Translations under genes and position numbers: made by a program | Notes under the pieces: generated by a model | The model's input: the letters and a program-made list of their open reading frames with translations, nothing else | Told to the model about the DNA's origin: nothing | The model's database searches: none | In this document: one piece after another, positions 53,943-62,402 of the stretch | How positions within the stretch are numbered: position 1 is the first letter of the stretch | Layout of the letters: each line of letters begins with the position of its first letter | Source: Amycolatopsis thailandensis | GTDB taxonomy: Bacteria; Actinomycetota; Actinomycetes; Mycobacteriales; Pseudonocardiaceae | Direction: 5' to 3' | Length of the DNA: 64,000 bases | Assembly: GCF_002234405.1 (NCBI RefSeq) | Contig: NZ_NMQT01000025.1 | Coordinates: forward strand, 21,525-85,524

Positions 53943-54865
53943 GCGGAAACTCCCTGTGCGGCGGGCTTCTCGGCGACGGCGTCGCGGAACAGCTCGGTCA
54001 GCGATCGCCTGCGCTTGGTGAATTCGGTGACCGGCCCGGTGGCCAGCGCCGCGGCGAGCACGGCCTGATCGTCGGCTCCCGCCTCGAGTTCGAGGATCGA
54101 CGTCGGGCCGTTCTGCTCGACGGACCGGACACCGGGAACGGCCGAAGCCCAGCCAGGCGCGGCATTGGGCGCTGTGACGACGAGGCCGTTGCCCGCGCCC
54201 GCGGTCAGCTCGCCGACGGTGCCCGAGGCGACCATCCGTCCACTTCGGATGATGCCGACCCGGTCGCACAACCGCTCGACCAGATCCAGCTGGTGACTGG
54301 AGAACACCACCGGCACCCCGGTCGCCGCCTTCTCGCGCAGCACACCGCTCATCACGTCCACGGCCAGCGGATCGAGGCCGGAGAAAGGCTCGTCCAGCAC
54401 GAGGACGCGCGGATCGTGCACCAGCGCGGCCGCGAGCTGCACGCGCTGCTGGTTGCCGAGGCTCAGCTTCTGGACCTCGTCCTTCTTACGCTCGGTCAGC
54501 CCGAGCCGGGCGATCCAGTTCTCGGCGCTGCGGTGGGCGTCGTTGGCCGACATCCCGTGCAGTTCGGCGAGGTAGACCAGCTGCTCCAGCACCTTCATCT
54601 TCGGGTACAGGCCGCGTTCCTCCGGCATGTACCCGATGTGCGTGCGGGTCTCGTGGGTGATCGGCGCGCCGCCGAGGCGCACCTGGCCGGAGTCGGCCGC
54701 CAGCACCCCGAGGACGATCCGCATCGTGGTGGTCTTGCCCGCGCCGTTGCTGCCGACGAACCCGAACAGCTCACCGGGCTGGACCTCGAAGCTCACCTCG
54801 TCCAGCGCGACCTTCGCGCCGTACTTCTTGGAGATCCGGTCGATCTCCAGTTTCCCCTCGGTCAT
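53939..54865 (-). CDS. ABC transporter ATP-binding protein, NatA-like
   Basis: 308 residues from the ATG at 54865 (a GTG two codons earlier is possible). Walker A is GSNGAGKTT, the signature LSLGNQQRVQ is a variant of LSGGQ, Walker B VLVLDEPFSGLDP and the H-loop SSHQ. The C-terminal domain is DUF4162. Its ATG overlaps the stop of the preceding 76-residue gene (ATGA); GGAGGG lies 9 nt upstream. Confidence 0.91.
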   Translation of the reverse strand: MTEGKLEIDRISKKYGAKVALDEVSFEVQPGELFGFVGSNGAGKTTTMRIVLGVLAADSGQVRLGGAPITHETRTHIGYMPEERGLYPKMKVLEQLVYLAELHGMSANDAHRSAENWIARLGLTERKKDEVQKLSLGNQQRVQLAAALVHDPRVLVLDEPFSGLDPLAVDVMSGVLREKAATGVPVVFSSHQLDLVERLCDRVGIIRSGRMVASGTVGELTAGAGNGLVVTAPNAAPGWASAVPGVRSVEQNGPTSILELEAGADDQAVLAAALATGPVTEFTKRRRSLTELFRDAVAEKPAAQGVSA

Positions 54866-55092
54866 TTCCACTTGCCCTCCTCCAAATACCGCACGAGCGC
54901 CGTGATCCCCCGATGGACGCCGGAAACCGTGCGGTTGCGCTGGATCAAGCCGTCCAGCTTGACGTTGCTCACCACCGAAGTGGCCCGGTAAACCAATACG
55001 GCCCTGACCGCGCCGCCGAACACCCCGCCCGCCACCAAAGCGACGGCGATCACCCCGATCGACACCTTGTGGCGCCGCTTGTGGCCGGTCAT
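54862..55092 (-). CDS. Small single-pass membrane protein
   Basis: 76 residues. A basic N-terminus (MTGHKRRHK) is followed by one hydrophobic helix (about 11-36) and a soluble tail. It sits between two overlapping genes of the operon (ATGA at both ends), which argues that it is real. No family recognised; probably an accessory subunit of the exporter or its sensor. Confidence 0.75.
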   Translation of the reverse strand: MTGHKRRHKVSIGVIAVALVAGGVFGGAVRAVLVYRATSVVSNVKLDGLIQRNRTVSGVHRGITALVRYLEEGKWK

Positions 55093-55544
55093 GCCGGAAT
55101 CCCCTCGTCGAAGTCCTCTGGATCGTCGTCCGGCAGCTTCCAGGCGAGCCAGAGCGCCGGCAGCGACGTACCGAAGACGAACAACGCCGCTGTCATCGAA
55201 GAAAGCAACGAGCCTGAATCCGGCTGCTCGGCCGCGTAGAGCCCGTAGGCGAGGTCCACCAGCATCAGCAGGCAGATCCCTTGGAACGCCGCGTAGTGCG
55301 CGCGGTCGCGCAGCAGCAGTTCGCGCTCGTCGAGGTCCTTCGCCGCGGAGCCGGGTCTGCCGACCGAACGGCGCAACACGGCCGCGGCGCCGACGCACAG
55401 GCACAGCCCGGGGCCCATCATGCCGACGGCGAACCACAACGTCGGTTCGCGCAGCAACGCGGCTCCGGCGATGACCACGAGGTGACCGATCACCGCGGCG
55501 ACGGCGAGCCGCCGCCGATCCGAACGGGTCCTGGTGACGGTCAT
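55089..55544 (-). CDS. Four-helix membrane protein (copy 1 of a pair)
   Basis: 151 residues with about four transmembrane helices in two hairpins and a conserved cytoplasmic segment DERELLLRDRAHY. The end is LPDDDPEDFDE. This resembles small DUF2178-like membrane proteins found beside XRE regulators and NatAB-type exporters (inference). Paralogous with the gene at 55541. Overlaps both neighbours by 4 bp. Confidence 0.75.
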   Translation of the reverse strand: MTVTRTRSDRRRLAVAAVIGHLVVIAGAALLREPTLWFAVGMMGPGLCLCVGAAAVLRRSVGRPGSAAKDLDERELLLRDRAHYAAFQGICLLMLVDLAYGLYAAEQPDSGSLLSSMTAALFVFGTSLPALWLAWKLPDDDPEDFDEGIPA

Positions 55545-56086
55545 GCGGGGGTCACCTCCTCGAAGTCCTCGGGATCGTCGTCCGGCAGCGACCAGCCCAG
55601 GATGACGCCGGACAGCGTGGTGCCGGCGACCAGGAGCGCGCAGCCCATCATCGCGCCGCGCGCGCCGCCGTCCTCGGTGCCGGAGACGAGCAGGCCGTAG
55701 AACACCGCGACGATCATCAGCGCGACCAGGACCTGGTAGCTGATGAACGTGGCACGGTGGCGCCATTCCCGCTCGCGCTCGTCGAGCCGGATGGAGAAGC
55801 CATTGCTCATCTTGCCGGTCAGGATCCGCAGCAGGTAGTGCGCGCCGCCCGCGACGATGCTGCCGCCGAACCAGCACACGAAGAAGACCACTTCGGGCGC
55901 CTTGTGGAACAGGGCGGCGCCGGTGATGAGCACCAGGTTGCCCGCCACCACGAACACGCTCAACGTCCGCCGCCGTTTCCTCGTCCGCCAGGACGGAAGC
56001 CGCTGGGCTCGCTTGCGTTCCAGTGCCTCCCAGCGCTCCTGCTGGCGCTCCCAGTACGTCGCGAGACGGCCTCGTTCCTCACTCAT
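55541..56086 (-). CDS. Four-helix membrane protein (copy 2 of a pair)
   Basis: 181 residues. A charged N-terminal helix (about 1-40, rich in Arg, Glu and Trp) precedes four transmembrane segments and the conserved loop LDEREREWRHRATFI. It ends LPDDDPEDFEE, like the gene below it, so the pair arose by duplication. The ATG overlaps the XRE gene stop (ATGA). Confidence 0.78.
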   Translation of the reverse strand: MSEERGRLATYWERQQERWEALERKRAQRLPSWRTRKRRRTLSVFVVAGNLVLITGAALFHKAPEVVFFVCWFGGSIVAGGAHYLLRILTGKMSNGFSIRLDEREREWRHRATFISYQVLVALMIVAVFYGLLVSGTEDGGARGAMMGCALLVAGTTLSGVILGWSLPDDDPEDFEEVTPA

Positions 56087-56352
56087 GTTCCCCCCTCCCG
56101 GTAGACCTGAGTGGACAGTGGCGTGAACGGTTCGCGGCTGAATACGGCCTCGACCGGGAGGTCGAACACCGCGCAGATGCGAAACGCCAGGTCGAGGCTC
56201 GGGTAGTGGTCGCCTCGTTCGAGTGCGCCGATGGTCTGCGGATTGACCTCGACCGCCGTCGCGAGGGCGGCCCGGCTCAGTCCGCGCTCGGCGCGAAGTA
56301 CGGGAAGCCGGTTGTAGATCGGCAGCTCTTTGCCGCGTCTGACCGGGCTCAT
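56083..56352 (-). CDS. XRE-family (Cro/CI-type) transcriptional regulator
   Basis: 89 residues. The helix-turn-helix is LPVLRAERGLSRAALATAVEVNPQTIGALERGDHYPSLDLA in outline, the short form seen at the head of membrane-protein/ABC operons in many bacteria. First gene of the six-gene operon. The ATG at 56352 follows a TTGACG about 37 bp upstream, a plausible -35. Probably autoregulates. Confidence 0.9.
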   Translation of the reverse strand: MSPVRRGKELPIYNRLPVLRAERGLSRAALATAVEVNPQTIGALERGDHYPSLDLAFRICAVFDLPVEAVFSREPFTPLSTQVYREGGT

Positions 56353-56404
56353 GGAACATACTGTTGCAAAAACCCAACGACTCGTCAAGTTGAGGGCGCG
56401 CTTC

Positions 56405-56466
56405 ACCGCATCTAGAGGACTAAATGCGGTAGTTGCGCACGCAAGTACCGCATTCAGAGGACGAAA
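56405..56466. repeat. Rearranged GTCCTCTGGATGCGGT-family element
   Basis: Two direct copies of the right arm (ACCGCATCTAGAGGAC, 56405-56420, and ACCGCATTCAGAGGAC, 56448-56463) flank a left-arm remnant. AATGCGGTA (56423-56431) pairs with TACCGCATT (56446-56454). It looks like a composite of two elements and lies between glpD and the XRE operon. Confidence 0.6.
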
Positions 56467-56471
56467 CGCAG

Positions 56472-58013
56472 TCAGGCGAGGCCGGCGAGCGACTTGTCGA
56501 CGAGTTCCTGGACGCGGGCGCGGGCGGCCTCGGCGTCGGAGGTGACCAGGCTGAGCCGGGTGCGGCGCTCCAGGACGTCCTCGACGTCGAGCGCGCCCTC
56601 GTGCCGCACGGCCCAGACGACCTCCGCCGCGCTGATCTCGGTGCCGGCGGACAGCGGCAGGCCCAGTTCCGGATCGACCTCGCCGAGCGCCGCGACACGC
56701 GGCGCTTCGGTGCCGTACTTGGCGACCAGCCGGGCCGGTGCGTCCACAGAGGACAGACGATGGCGCGGAGTCGCGCCGAGCAAAGGGAGCCGGGGCGTGG
56801 TCGACGGCCCGGCACGCAGCCCGGACCGCTTCAACGCCGCATCGACGGCGTCCTCGGCCATCTTCCGGTACGTCGTCAGCTTGCCGCCGACGACGGTGAG
56901 CACGCCGTCGGAGCCGGTCACCACCGCGTGTTTGCGCGAGAGATCCGCGCTGCGTCCGCCGCCGCCTTCGACCAGTGGCCGCAGTCCGGCGAACGAGCCC
57001 GCGACGTCGGCGCGGGTCAGCGGGCGGGTGAACGCCTTCGACGCCACTTCGAGCAGGAAGTCCACATCGGACTCCGGCACGATCGGCACGCGCGGGACCG
57101 GGCCGTCCGTCGGTTCGTCGGTGACCCCGACGAACACGCGGCCGTCGGGTTGCGGCAGCAGGAAGACGAACCGGTTGTTCTCACCGGGGACGGGGACGTT
57201 GACCGACGTCGCGCCGATCCGTGCCGCCCCCGAAGCCAGGATGAGATGGGAACCGCGGGACGGCCGAAGCCGCACCGACTCCGCCAGCTCGCCCGCCCAG
57301 ACGCCCGTCGCGTTGACGACCTGACCGGCGCGGATCTCGATCTCCTGCCCGGTGAGCCGGTCGCGGGCCAGCACGGAATCGGCGTCGAGCCGGAGGGCTT
57401 CGACCCGCGTGAGGATCTTCGCGCCGCGTGACGCCGCCGTGCGCGCCAGGCTCACCACGAGCCGCGCGTCGTCGGTCAGCGCGCCGTCGTAGGCCAGCAG
57501 CGCGCCGCGCAGGCCTTGGGGCGACAGGCCGGGCGTGAGCGCGAGCGCCTCCGCGGCCGGGATCGACCGCGGCCGGGGCAGCACCGACGCCGGGGTCCTG
57601 GCCGCCCGGCGGAGCCCGTCACCGGCGACGAGGCCGGTCATGATGAACGCCTGCTGACCGCGGGAAGTCTCGGGATACAGCGGGAACAGCTGCGGGATCG
57701 CCCGGGTGAGATGCGGGGCGGTGCGGGTCATCAGGATCCCGCGTTCGACCGCGCTTTCGTGCGCCAGCGCCAGATCGCCCTTGGCGAGGTACCGAAGCCC
57801 GCCGTGGACCAGCTTGCTGGACCAGCGCGACGTGCCGTACGCCAGGTCGTACGCCTCGATCAGCGCCACCGAGAGCCCGCGCGCGGCCGCGTCCAGCGCG
57901 ATCCCCGTGCCGGTGACACCGCCGCCGACCACCACCAGGTCGACCCGCTCGCCGCCGGCCAGCGCCGCGAGCTCCCGCTCACGTCGCAGAGCGTTCAGCG
58001 AGCCCGGCGTCAC
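56472..58013 (-). CDS. glpD: Aerobic glycerol-3-phosphate dehydrogenase
   Basis: 513 residues. FAD motif DLVVVGGGVTGTGIALDAA at the start, SSKLVHGGLRYLAKGD and the C-terminal DAO_C domain. Oxidises glycerol-3-phosphate to dihydroxyacetone phosphate on the membrane, passing electrons to quinone. The GTG at 58013 overlaps the TetR stop (GTGA); the frame upstream of it crosses the TetR gene. Cotranscribed with the TetR regulator and near the AGPS-like enzyme, it links to glycerolipid metabolism. Confidence 0.93.
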   Translation of the reverse strand: MTPGSLNALRRERELAALAGGERVDLVVVGGGVTGTGIALDAAARGLSVALIEAYDLAYGTSRWSSKLVHGGLRYLAKGDLALAHESAVERGILMTRTAPHLTRAIPQLFPLYPETSRGQQAFIMTGLVAGDGLRRAARTPASVLPRPRSIPAAEALALTPGLSPQGLRGALLAYDGALTDDARLVVSLARTAASRGAKILTRVEALRLDADSVLARDRLTGQEIEIRAGQVVNATGVWAGELAESVRLRPSRGSHLILASGAARIGATSVNVPVPGENNRFVFLLPQPDGRVFVGVTDEPTDGPVPRVPIVPESDVDFLLEVASKAFTRPLTRADVAGSFAGLRPLVEGGGGRSADLSRKHAVVTGSDGVLTVVGGKLTTYRKMAEDAVDAALKRSGLRAGPSTTPRLPLLGATPRHRLSSVDAPARLVAKYGTEAPRVAALGEVDPELGLPLSAGTEISAAEVVWAVRHEGALDVEDVLERRTRLSLVTSDAEAARARVQELVDKSLAGLA

Positions 58014-58654
58014 GGTCGCAACGCCGCGTCGAGCACGTGGGCGAACTCCGCCATCAGGGCTTTCTCGTTCACGTCCGCGGTGGCGGGCCGGTAGGAGAAC
58101 GTGAAGGACTGGATGAGCAGCAACAGGGTGCGCGCCTGCGAGGGCAGGTCGCCCTTGCGGATCGAGCCGTCTTCGTGGCCGCCTCGCAGCAGGTGCAGGA
58201 TCACGCCCTCGGCGAAGCGCTGGGTCTTCCCGAGCCGCTCGACGATGTAGGGCAGGACCAGCTCGGGGTCGAGGTCCAGCAGCGTGCGGAACAACGGGTC
58301 GCCCGACAGCGCGGCGACGGCGGCCGTCGAACTCTGGACGAGCTTCTCGCGGAAGTGGGCCGGTTCGACCTCCGGTTCGGCGGCGCCTTGCAGCAGGCCG
58401 CCGAATTCCCGGGTCATGAGGGTGGCGAGCACGCTGCGCACGTCCGGGAACCGGCGGTAGACGGTCATCCGGCTGACCTTCGCCGTCCGCGCTATCTCGG
58501 CGAGCGTGGTTCGCCGCACGCCGACGGCGAGCACGCACTTCTTCGCCGCGTCGAGCAGAACGTCGTCGGACACGCGTGTCGAGGCCTGGCGGGATCGGGT
58601 GTCCGCCAGTGCCGAGACGCCTGTTTCCGCAGGTGAGTGACGTTTTACGTCCAT
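58010..58654 (-). CDS. TetR-family regulator of glpD
   Basis: 214 residues from the ATG at 58654 (a GTG at 58663 is possible). The helix-turn-helix has TTLAEIARTAKVSRMTVYRRFPD. A -10 TACAGT (58667-58662, minus strand) lies 7 nt upstream, so the transcript is probably leaderless. The stop overlaps the glpD start. Probably controls both glpD and the divergent FAD enzyme. Confidence 0.88.
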   Translation of the reverse strand: MDVKRHSPAETGVSALADTRSRQASTRVSDDVLLDAAKKCVLAVGVRRTTLAEIARTAKVSRMTVYRRFPDVRSVLATLMTREFGGLLQGAAEPEVEPAHFREKLVQSSTAAVAALSGDPLFRTLLDLDPELVLPYIVERLGKTQRFAEGVILHLLRGGHEDGSIRKGDLPSQARTLLLLIQSFTFSYRPATADVNEKALMAEFAHVLDAALRP

Positions 58655-58657
58655 ATG

Positions 58658-58667
58658 TAACACTGTA
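58658..58667. promoter_or_regulatory. Overlapping divergent leaderless promoters
   Basis: On the plus strand TAACAC (58658-58663) precedes the GTG at 58671 by 7 nt. On the minus strand TACAGT (58667-58662) precedes the ATG at 58654 by 7 nt. The two -10 boxes share two bases, so the two polymerases cannot bind at once. Confidence 0.4.
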
Positions 58668-58670
58668 GTC

Positions 58671-60290
58671 GTGACCGAGCTTATTGACCACCGGTTAAGA
58701 CGATCCTGGACGCCCGAGGCGGGTGACGCGGCACACCTTCCGGCGAAGGCGCTGCGGTGGCTCGTCCAGCGTATCGGCCCGCTGGCCGCCGCGGCGCCGT
58801 TCGCACCCGAATCGGCGCTGTCCGTTCCCGAACCGCGACTGGACGAACAGCCGAAGCGAGACCTCGAAGACCTCGTCGGCGCCGAACACGTTCTGGCGAC
58901 GCCGGGGGAACGGCTCGCGCGGGCGAGCGGCCTGTCCTATCTGGACTTGGTGCGGCGCCGCGGGTTCGGTGATTTTCCGGTGCCGGACGCCGTCGTCCTG
59001 CCGGGCAATCCCGGCGAAGTCCAGTCGGTGCTGGAAATCTGCGCACGGCACGACGTCGGCGTCGTCCCGTTCGGCGGCGGGACGTCGGTGGTCGGCGGGG
59101 TCTCGGCGCTGCGCGGGGACAAGAGCGCGGTGATCGCGCTCGACCTCACCAGGCTCGACGGCCTGGTCTCCGTCGACCCGGTCTCCCGGATCGCGGTCCT
59201 GCAGGCGGGGGTCACCGGCCCGGAGGCCGATCGGCTGCTCGCCGGGCACGGTTTCACCCTCGGGCACGTGCCCCAGTCCTACGAACGCGCCACGATCGGC
59301 GGCTACGCCGCGACCCGGTCCGCCGGGCAGGCCTCTTCGGGTTACGGCCGGTTCGAGGACATGGTCAAGGGCGTCCGGCTCGCGACCCCGCGCGGCGAAT
59401 GGAAACTCGGCGTCGCGCCGGCGTCGGCCGCCGGACCCGATCTGCGGCACCTCGCCGTCGGCAGCGAGGGCGCGCTCGGCGTGATCACCGAGGTCGCCCT
59501 CCGCGTCCGCCCCGTCCCGGAAGTCCGCCGCTACGAGGGCTACGTCCTCGACGGCTGGGAGAACGGCACGGCGGCGGTCCGCGAACTCGCCCAGCGGCAC
59601 GTGCTCGCGGACGTCACACGACTGTCCGATGTGGACGAAAGCGAGGTTTCGCTCGCGCTCAACGACAACTGGAAGACCAAGGCGCTGCGACGGTATCTCA
59701 AGGCGCGCGGAGTCCACGCGCCCTGCCTGCTGATCGTCGGCTGGGAAGGCGCGTCGAAACGCGAGGTCGCCCGGCGACGCCAGGAGACCACGCGGGTGCT
59801 GGAGCCGTTCGGCGCCGTCCGCATCGGCGCCGCGCTCGGCGAATCCTGGCGCCGCGGCCGGTTTTCCGGACCCCGGCAGCGGGACGCCTTGCTGGACAAC
59901 GGTGTCTGCGTCGAAACCCTGGAAACCGCCGCGTACTGGGCGGAACTGAGCGACTTGCGCGACGCCGTCCGCGCCGCGCTCACGGCCACGCTCGGCCGGG
60001 CCGTCATCATGTGCCACGTCTCGCACGCGTACGAAACGGGCGCTTCGCTGTACTTCACCGTGCTCACCGCGCGCGACGAGGCCGATCCGATCGGCCAATG
60101 GCAGCGGGCGAAGGCGGCGGCGTCGGAGGCGATCACCGGGATCGGCACCATTTCGCACCACCACGCCGTCGGTGTCGACCACGCGCGGTACCTGTCGGCG
60201 GAGATCGGTGAAATCGGCGTCGAAGTGTTGCGGGCGGCGAAAAAGGTCGTGGATCCGGCCGGGATCCTCAATCCCGGGAAGCTTCTTTGA
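58671..60290 (+). CDS. FAD-binding oxidase, alkyldihydroxyacetone-phosphate synthase-like
   Basis: 539 residues. PCMH-type FAD domain with VVPFGGGTSVVGG, GHVPQSYERATIGGYAATRSAGQ and SEGALGVITEVAL, then an FAD-linked oxidase C-terminal domain with the SHHHAVG histidine cluster, as in ether-lipid AGPS. It would make an alkyl ether of dihydroxyacetone phosphate or oxidise a hydroxy acid (inference). The divergent glpD makes dihydroxyacetone phosphate, which supports a glycerolipid link. Confidence 0.88.
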   Translation: MTELIDHRLRRSWTPEAGDAAHLPAKALRWLVQRIGPLAAAAPFAPESALSVPEPRLDEQPKRDLEDLVGAEHVLATPGERLARASGLSYLDLVRRRGFGDFPVPDAVVLPGNPGEVQSVLEICARHDVGVVPFGGGTSVVGGVSALRGDKSAVIALDLTRLDGLVSVDPVSRIAVLQAGVTGPEADRLLAGHGFTLGHVPQSYERATIGGYAATRSAGQASSGYGRFEDMVKGVRLATPRGEWKLGVAPASAAGPDLRHLAVGSEGALGVITEVALRVRPVPEVRRYEGYVLDGWENGTAAVRELAQRHVLADVTRLSDVDESEVSLALNDNWKTKALRRYLKARGVHAPCLLIVGWEGASKREVARRRQETTRVLEPFGAVRIGAALGESWRRGRFSGPRQRDALLDNGVCVETLETAAYWAELSDLRDAVRAALTATLGRAVIMCHVSHAYETGASLYFTVLTARDEADPIGQWQRAKAAASEAITGIGTISHHHAVGVDHARYLSAEIGEIGVEVLRAAKKVVDPAGILNPGKLL

Positions 60291-60915
60291 CCAGCGTCCC
60301 GGCCTCGACCAGCGTGCAGTCCAGGCCGTGCGTCTCGGCGGGGATTCCTTCCAGCGCCGCGGCCCGGCGCTGTTCGAGGTCGGCGACGCGGATGTGCCTG
60401 CCGTCCACCAGGATCGGCAGGCGGATGTCCGCGGCGCCGACGTAGGCCACCACGTCGTCGAGCACGGTGCCGTCGTCGAGGGTGATGGCCGGTGCGGTCA
60501 GCCGCACCAGGCGGTAGCGCTGCCCGTTGCCCTCGCATTCGTCGAGGACGGCGATCTGCTCCGGGGTCGCGAACCAGACGGCGTGCTCCTCGACGATGCC
60601 CGGGGCGGCGGCGAGCGTGGCGGGCCGCTGCCCGTCCCGGAACCGCAGGCCGGACGCCCAGACCGCGGCCAGGTCGGTGCAGCGGGCGTTACAGACGACG
60701 ACCGGGCCCGTCAGGCCCATGTTCTCCCGCAGCCAGGTGATCTTCGACGGGCACGCGTTCGAGCCGTAGGCCAGCACGGCTTGGCGCTCGCGCCAGCCTT
60801 CCGGCGCGGTGTCGAGACTGTGCCCGGCGCCGTCGAAGTGGACGAACGAATGACCTGGCCGCGCTCCCGGGTACGGGTCGGCGGGGAAATCGGCGTCGGT
60901 GAAGAGTTTCACCAC
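60268..60915 (-). CDS. Gamma-glutamylcyclotransferase-like protein
   Basis: 215 residues. LAYGSNACPSKITW carries the YGSN motif of the GGCT-like fold. The later EEHAVWFATPEQIAVLDECEGN is a typical GGCT segment with the acid residue. The enzyme activity is uncertain because the family includes non-glutathione members. It overlaps the convergent FAD enzyme by 23 bp. Confidence 0.7.
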   Translation of the reverse strand: MVKLFTDADFPADPYPGARPGHSFVHFDGAGHSLDTAPEGWRERQAVLAYGSNACPSKITWLRENMGLTGPVVVCNARCTDLAAVWASGLRFRDGQRPATLAAAPGIVEEHAVWFATPEQIAVLDECEGNGQRYRLVRLTAPAITLDDGTVLDDVVAYVGAADIRLPILVDGRHIRVADLEQRRAAALEGIPAETHGLDCTLVEAGTLVKEASRD

Positions 60916-61012
60916 GTCACCTCGTACGGCATACCCACCTCCGAGTAGTCGACTCCGTAGCTTGCCACGGAATCGACTCCGGCCGCGAGATCCGCTCGGG
61001 TGGGGAACCGAT

Positions 61013-62275
61013 TCAGTTGGGCGTGATGATGTAAGCGACCCCTCCCGGGCCGCTGGAAACGCCGCCCGTGGTGTTGTATCGCTTGGTGCGCTGCCAGATC
61101 GTCTCGAACTGGTGTCGCTTGTAGACGTTCCGGACGCGGTCGTTGCTGCTGGCGGCCGGGTCGTTCGCGATCACGTCGCCGTCCTTCGTGAAGCCGACGA
61201 CGACCATGATGTGCCCGGCGGTGCCGTAGCCCGCGCCGTCGAGTTCCTCGGCCTTGAACGACTGCGACGTGATCACCGGGATGCCGCGCGCGATGTAGTT
61301 TTCGAGTTCGTTCAAGGAGTGCAAACGGGTGATGTGCCCACGCAGTCCGAGTGAAGCGGCGTACGCGGTGTTGAACGGCCAGTTGCCGGTTCCGTCGTAG
61401 GCGTAGTCGAACGTGTAACGGGCCGCGTACGCGACTGTCGGATCGACGTAACCCTCCGGGATCCACGCCATGTCCTCGGCCTTGGGCCGTTTGCCCCAGT
61501 ACTCGGCCACCATTTCGGTGGACGTGGGGCTGCACCAGTTCTCCCCGCCGCCCCCGTATTCCGGGAACTGTCCTTTGTGGAGGTTCTGGGCGTAGGCGGG
61601 CACCTTGAGCTCGATGCCGGTGGCGCGGCCCGGTTTCGTCGCCCGGACCTCGAACCGGTCCGGGACCAGCGACGTCATGGCGCCGACCGACGTCACCGAC
61701 GGCGTGGCGCGGGAACCGGCCTCGCGATAAAGGCTCACCCGCAGCTGATACGACCTGAGCGCGACTCCCGCCTTCATGACGAGCGTGTCGACGTCGACCG
61801 CGGCGTTGGCGTCGCTCTGGCCGTCGACGCTGGTGCGCTTGATGTCGGCGTCCCCGGCGGCCCACCGCCCCATGACGTACCAGGCGGTTTCGGCGCCCGA
61901 CGCGGTGCGGCCCTTCGCCTCGATCTTGATCCAGGTCTTGGCCGGTGTCTTCGCGTTCCACGACGCGACCAGCTGGGAGGCGTCGAAGCCCTGCTTGCGA
62001 CTCCTCGACGTCCATTGGCCGTATTCGTAGGTTTTCGTGGTGCCGAGTGCCGGTTCCGTGTGCTCGACGGTGCCGATCGGGCGGTCGATGCGCAGCGCGC
62101 CGCGGTCGAGGTCGAGCCCCTCCAGTCTGCCGTCACGGAAACCGTGTCGACCGGACCATTCGTGGTGGTCGATCGACTCGTCGTCTCCGCGGCCGGGGCC
62201 CGCCTCCGCCGTCTGTGCCGTCACCGCGGTCAGCGTCGCGATCGTCAGCATCGTGACCAGCCCTCGTATGCGCAT
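61013..62275 (-). CDS. Secreted C39-family cysteine peptidase-like protein
   Basis: 420 residues with a signal peptide (RIRGLVTMLTIATLTAVTA, cleavage near AEA). An N-terminal beta-rich domain (about 30-235) precedes a peptidase_C39_2 domain: catalytic Cys in ENWCSPTSTEMVAEYWG (about 247), His in AGHIMVVVGF and Asp in VIANDPAA. GGAGCCGGG precedes the ATG at 62275. The frame upstream is unrelated. Probably cleaves peptides outside the cell; the substrate is unknown. Confidence 0.85.
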   Translation of the reverse strand: MRIRGLVTMLTIATLTAVTAQTAEAGPGRGDDESIDHHEWSGRHGFRDGRLEGLDLDRGALRIDRPIGTVEHTEPALGTTKTYEYGQWTSRSRKQGFDASQLVASWNAKTPAKTWIKIEAKGRTASGAETAWYVMGRWAAGDADIKRTSVDGQSDANAAVDVDTLVMKAGVALRSYQLRVSLYREAGSRATPSVTSVGAMTSLVPDRFEVRATKPGRATGIELKVPAYAQNLHKGQFPEYGGGGENWCSPTSTEMVAEYWGKRPKAEDMAWIPEGYVDPTVAYAARYTFDYAYDGTGNWPFNTAYAASLGLRGHITRLHSLNELENYIARGIPVITSQSFKAEELDGAGYGTAGHIMVVVGFTKDGDVIANDPAASSNDRVRNVYKRHQFETIWQRTKRYNTTGGVSSGPGGVAYIITPN

Positions 62276-62402
62276 CCCGGCTCCATCCCTCGGTTCCACC
62301 CAGTAGGGAAGGGATTTTCGCCGGTCGCGCGAGGTATGTAAACAGTTGTCTGCAAGACGGCCCGAGCTTGTGTCGCTTTCGCGACCAGCGGGGCGCCGGG
62401 TG

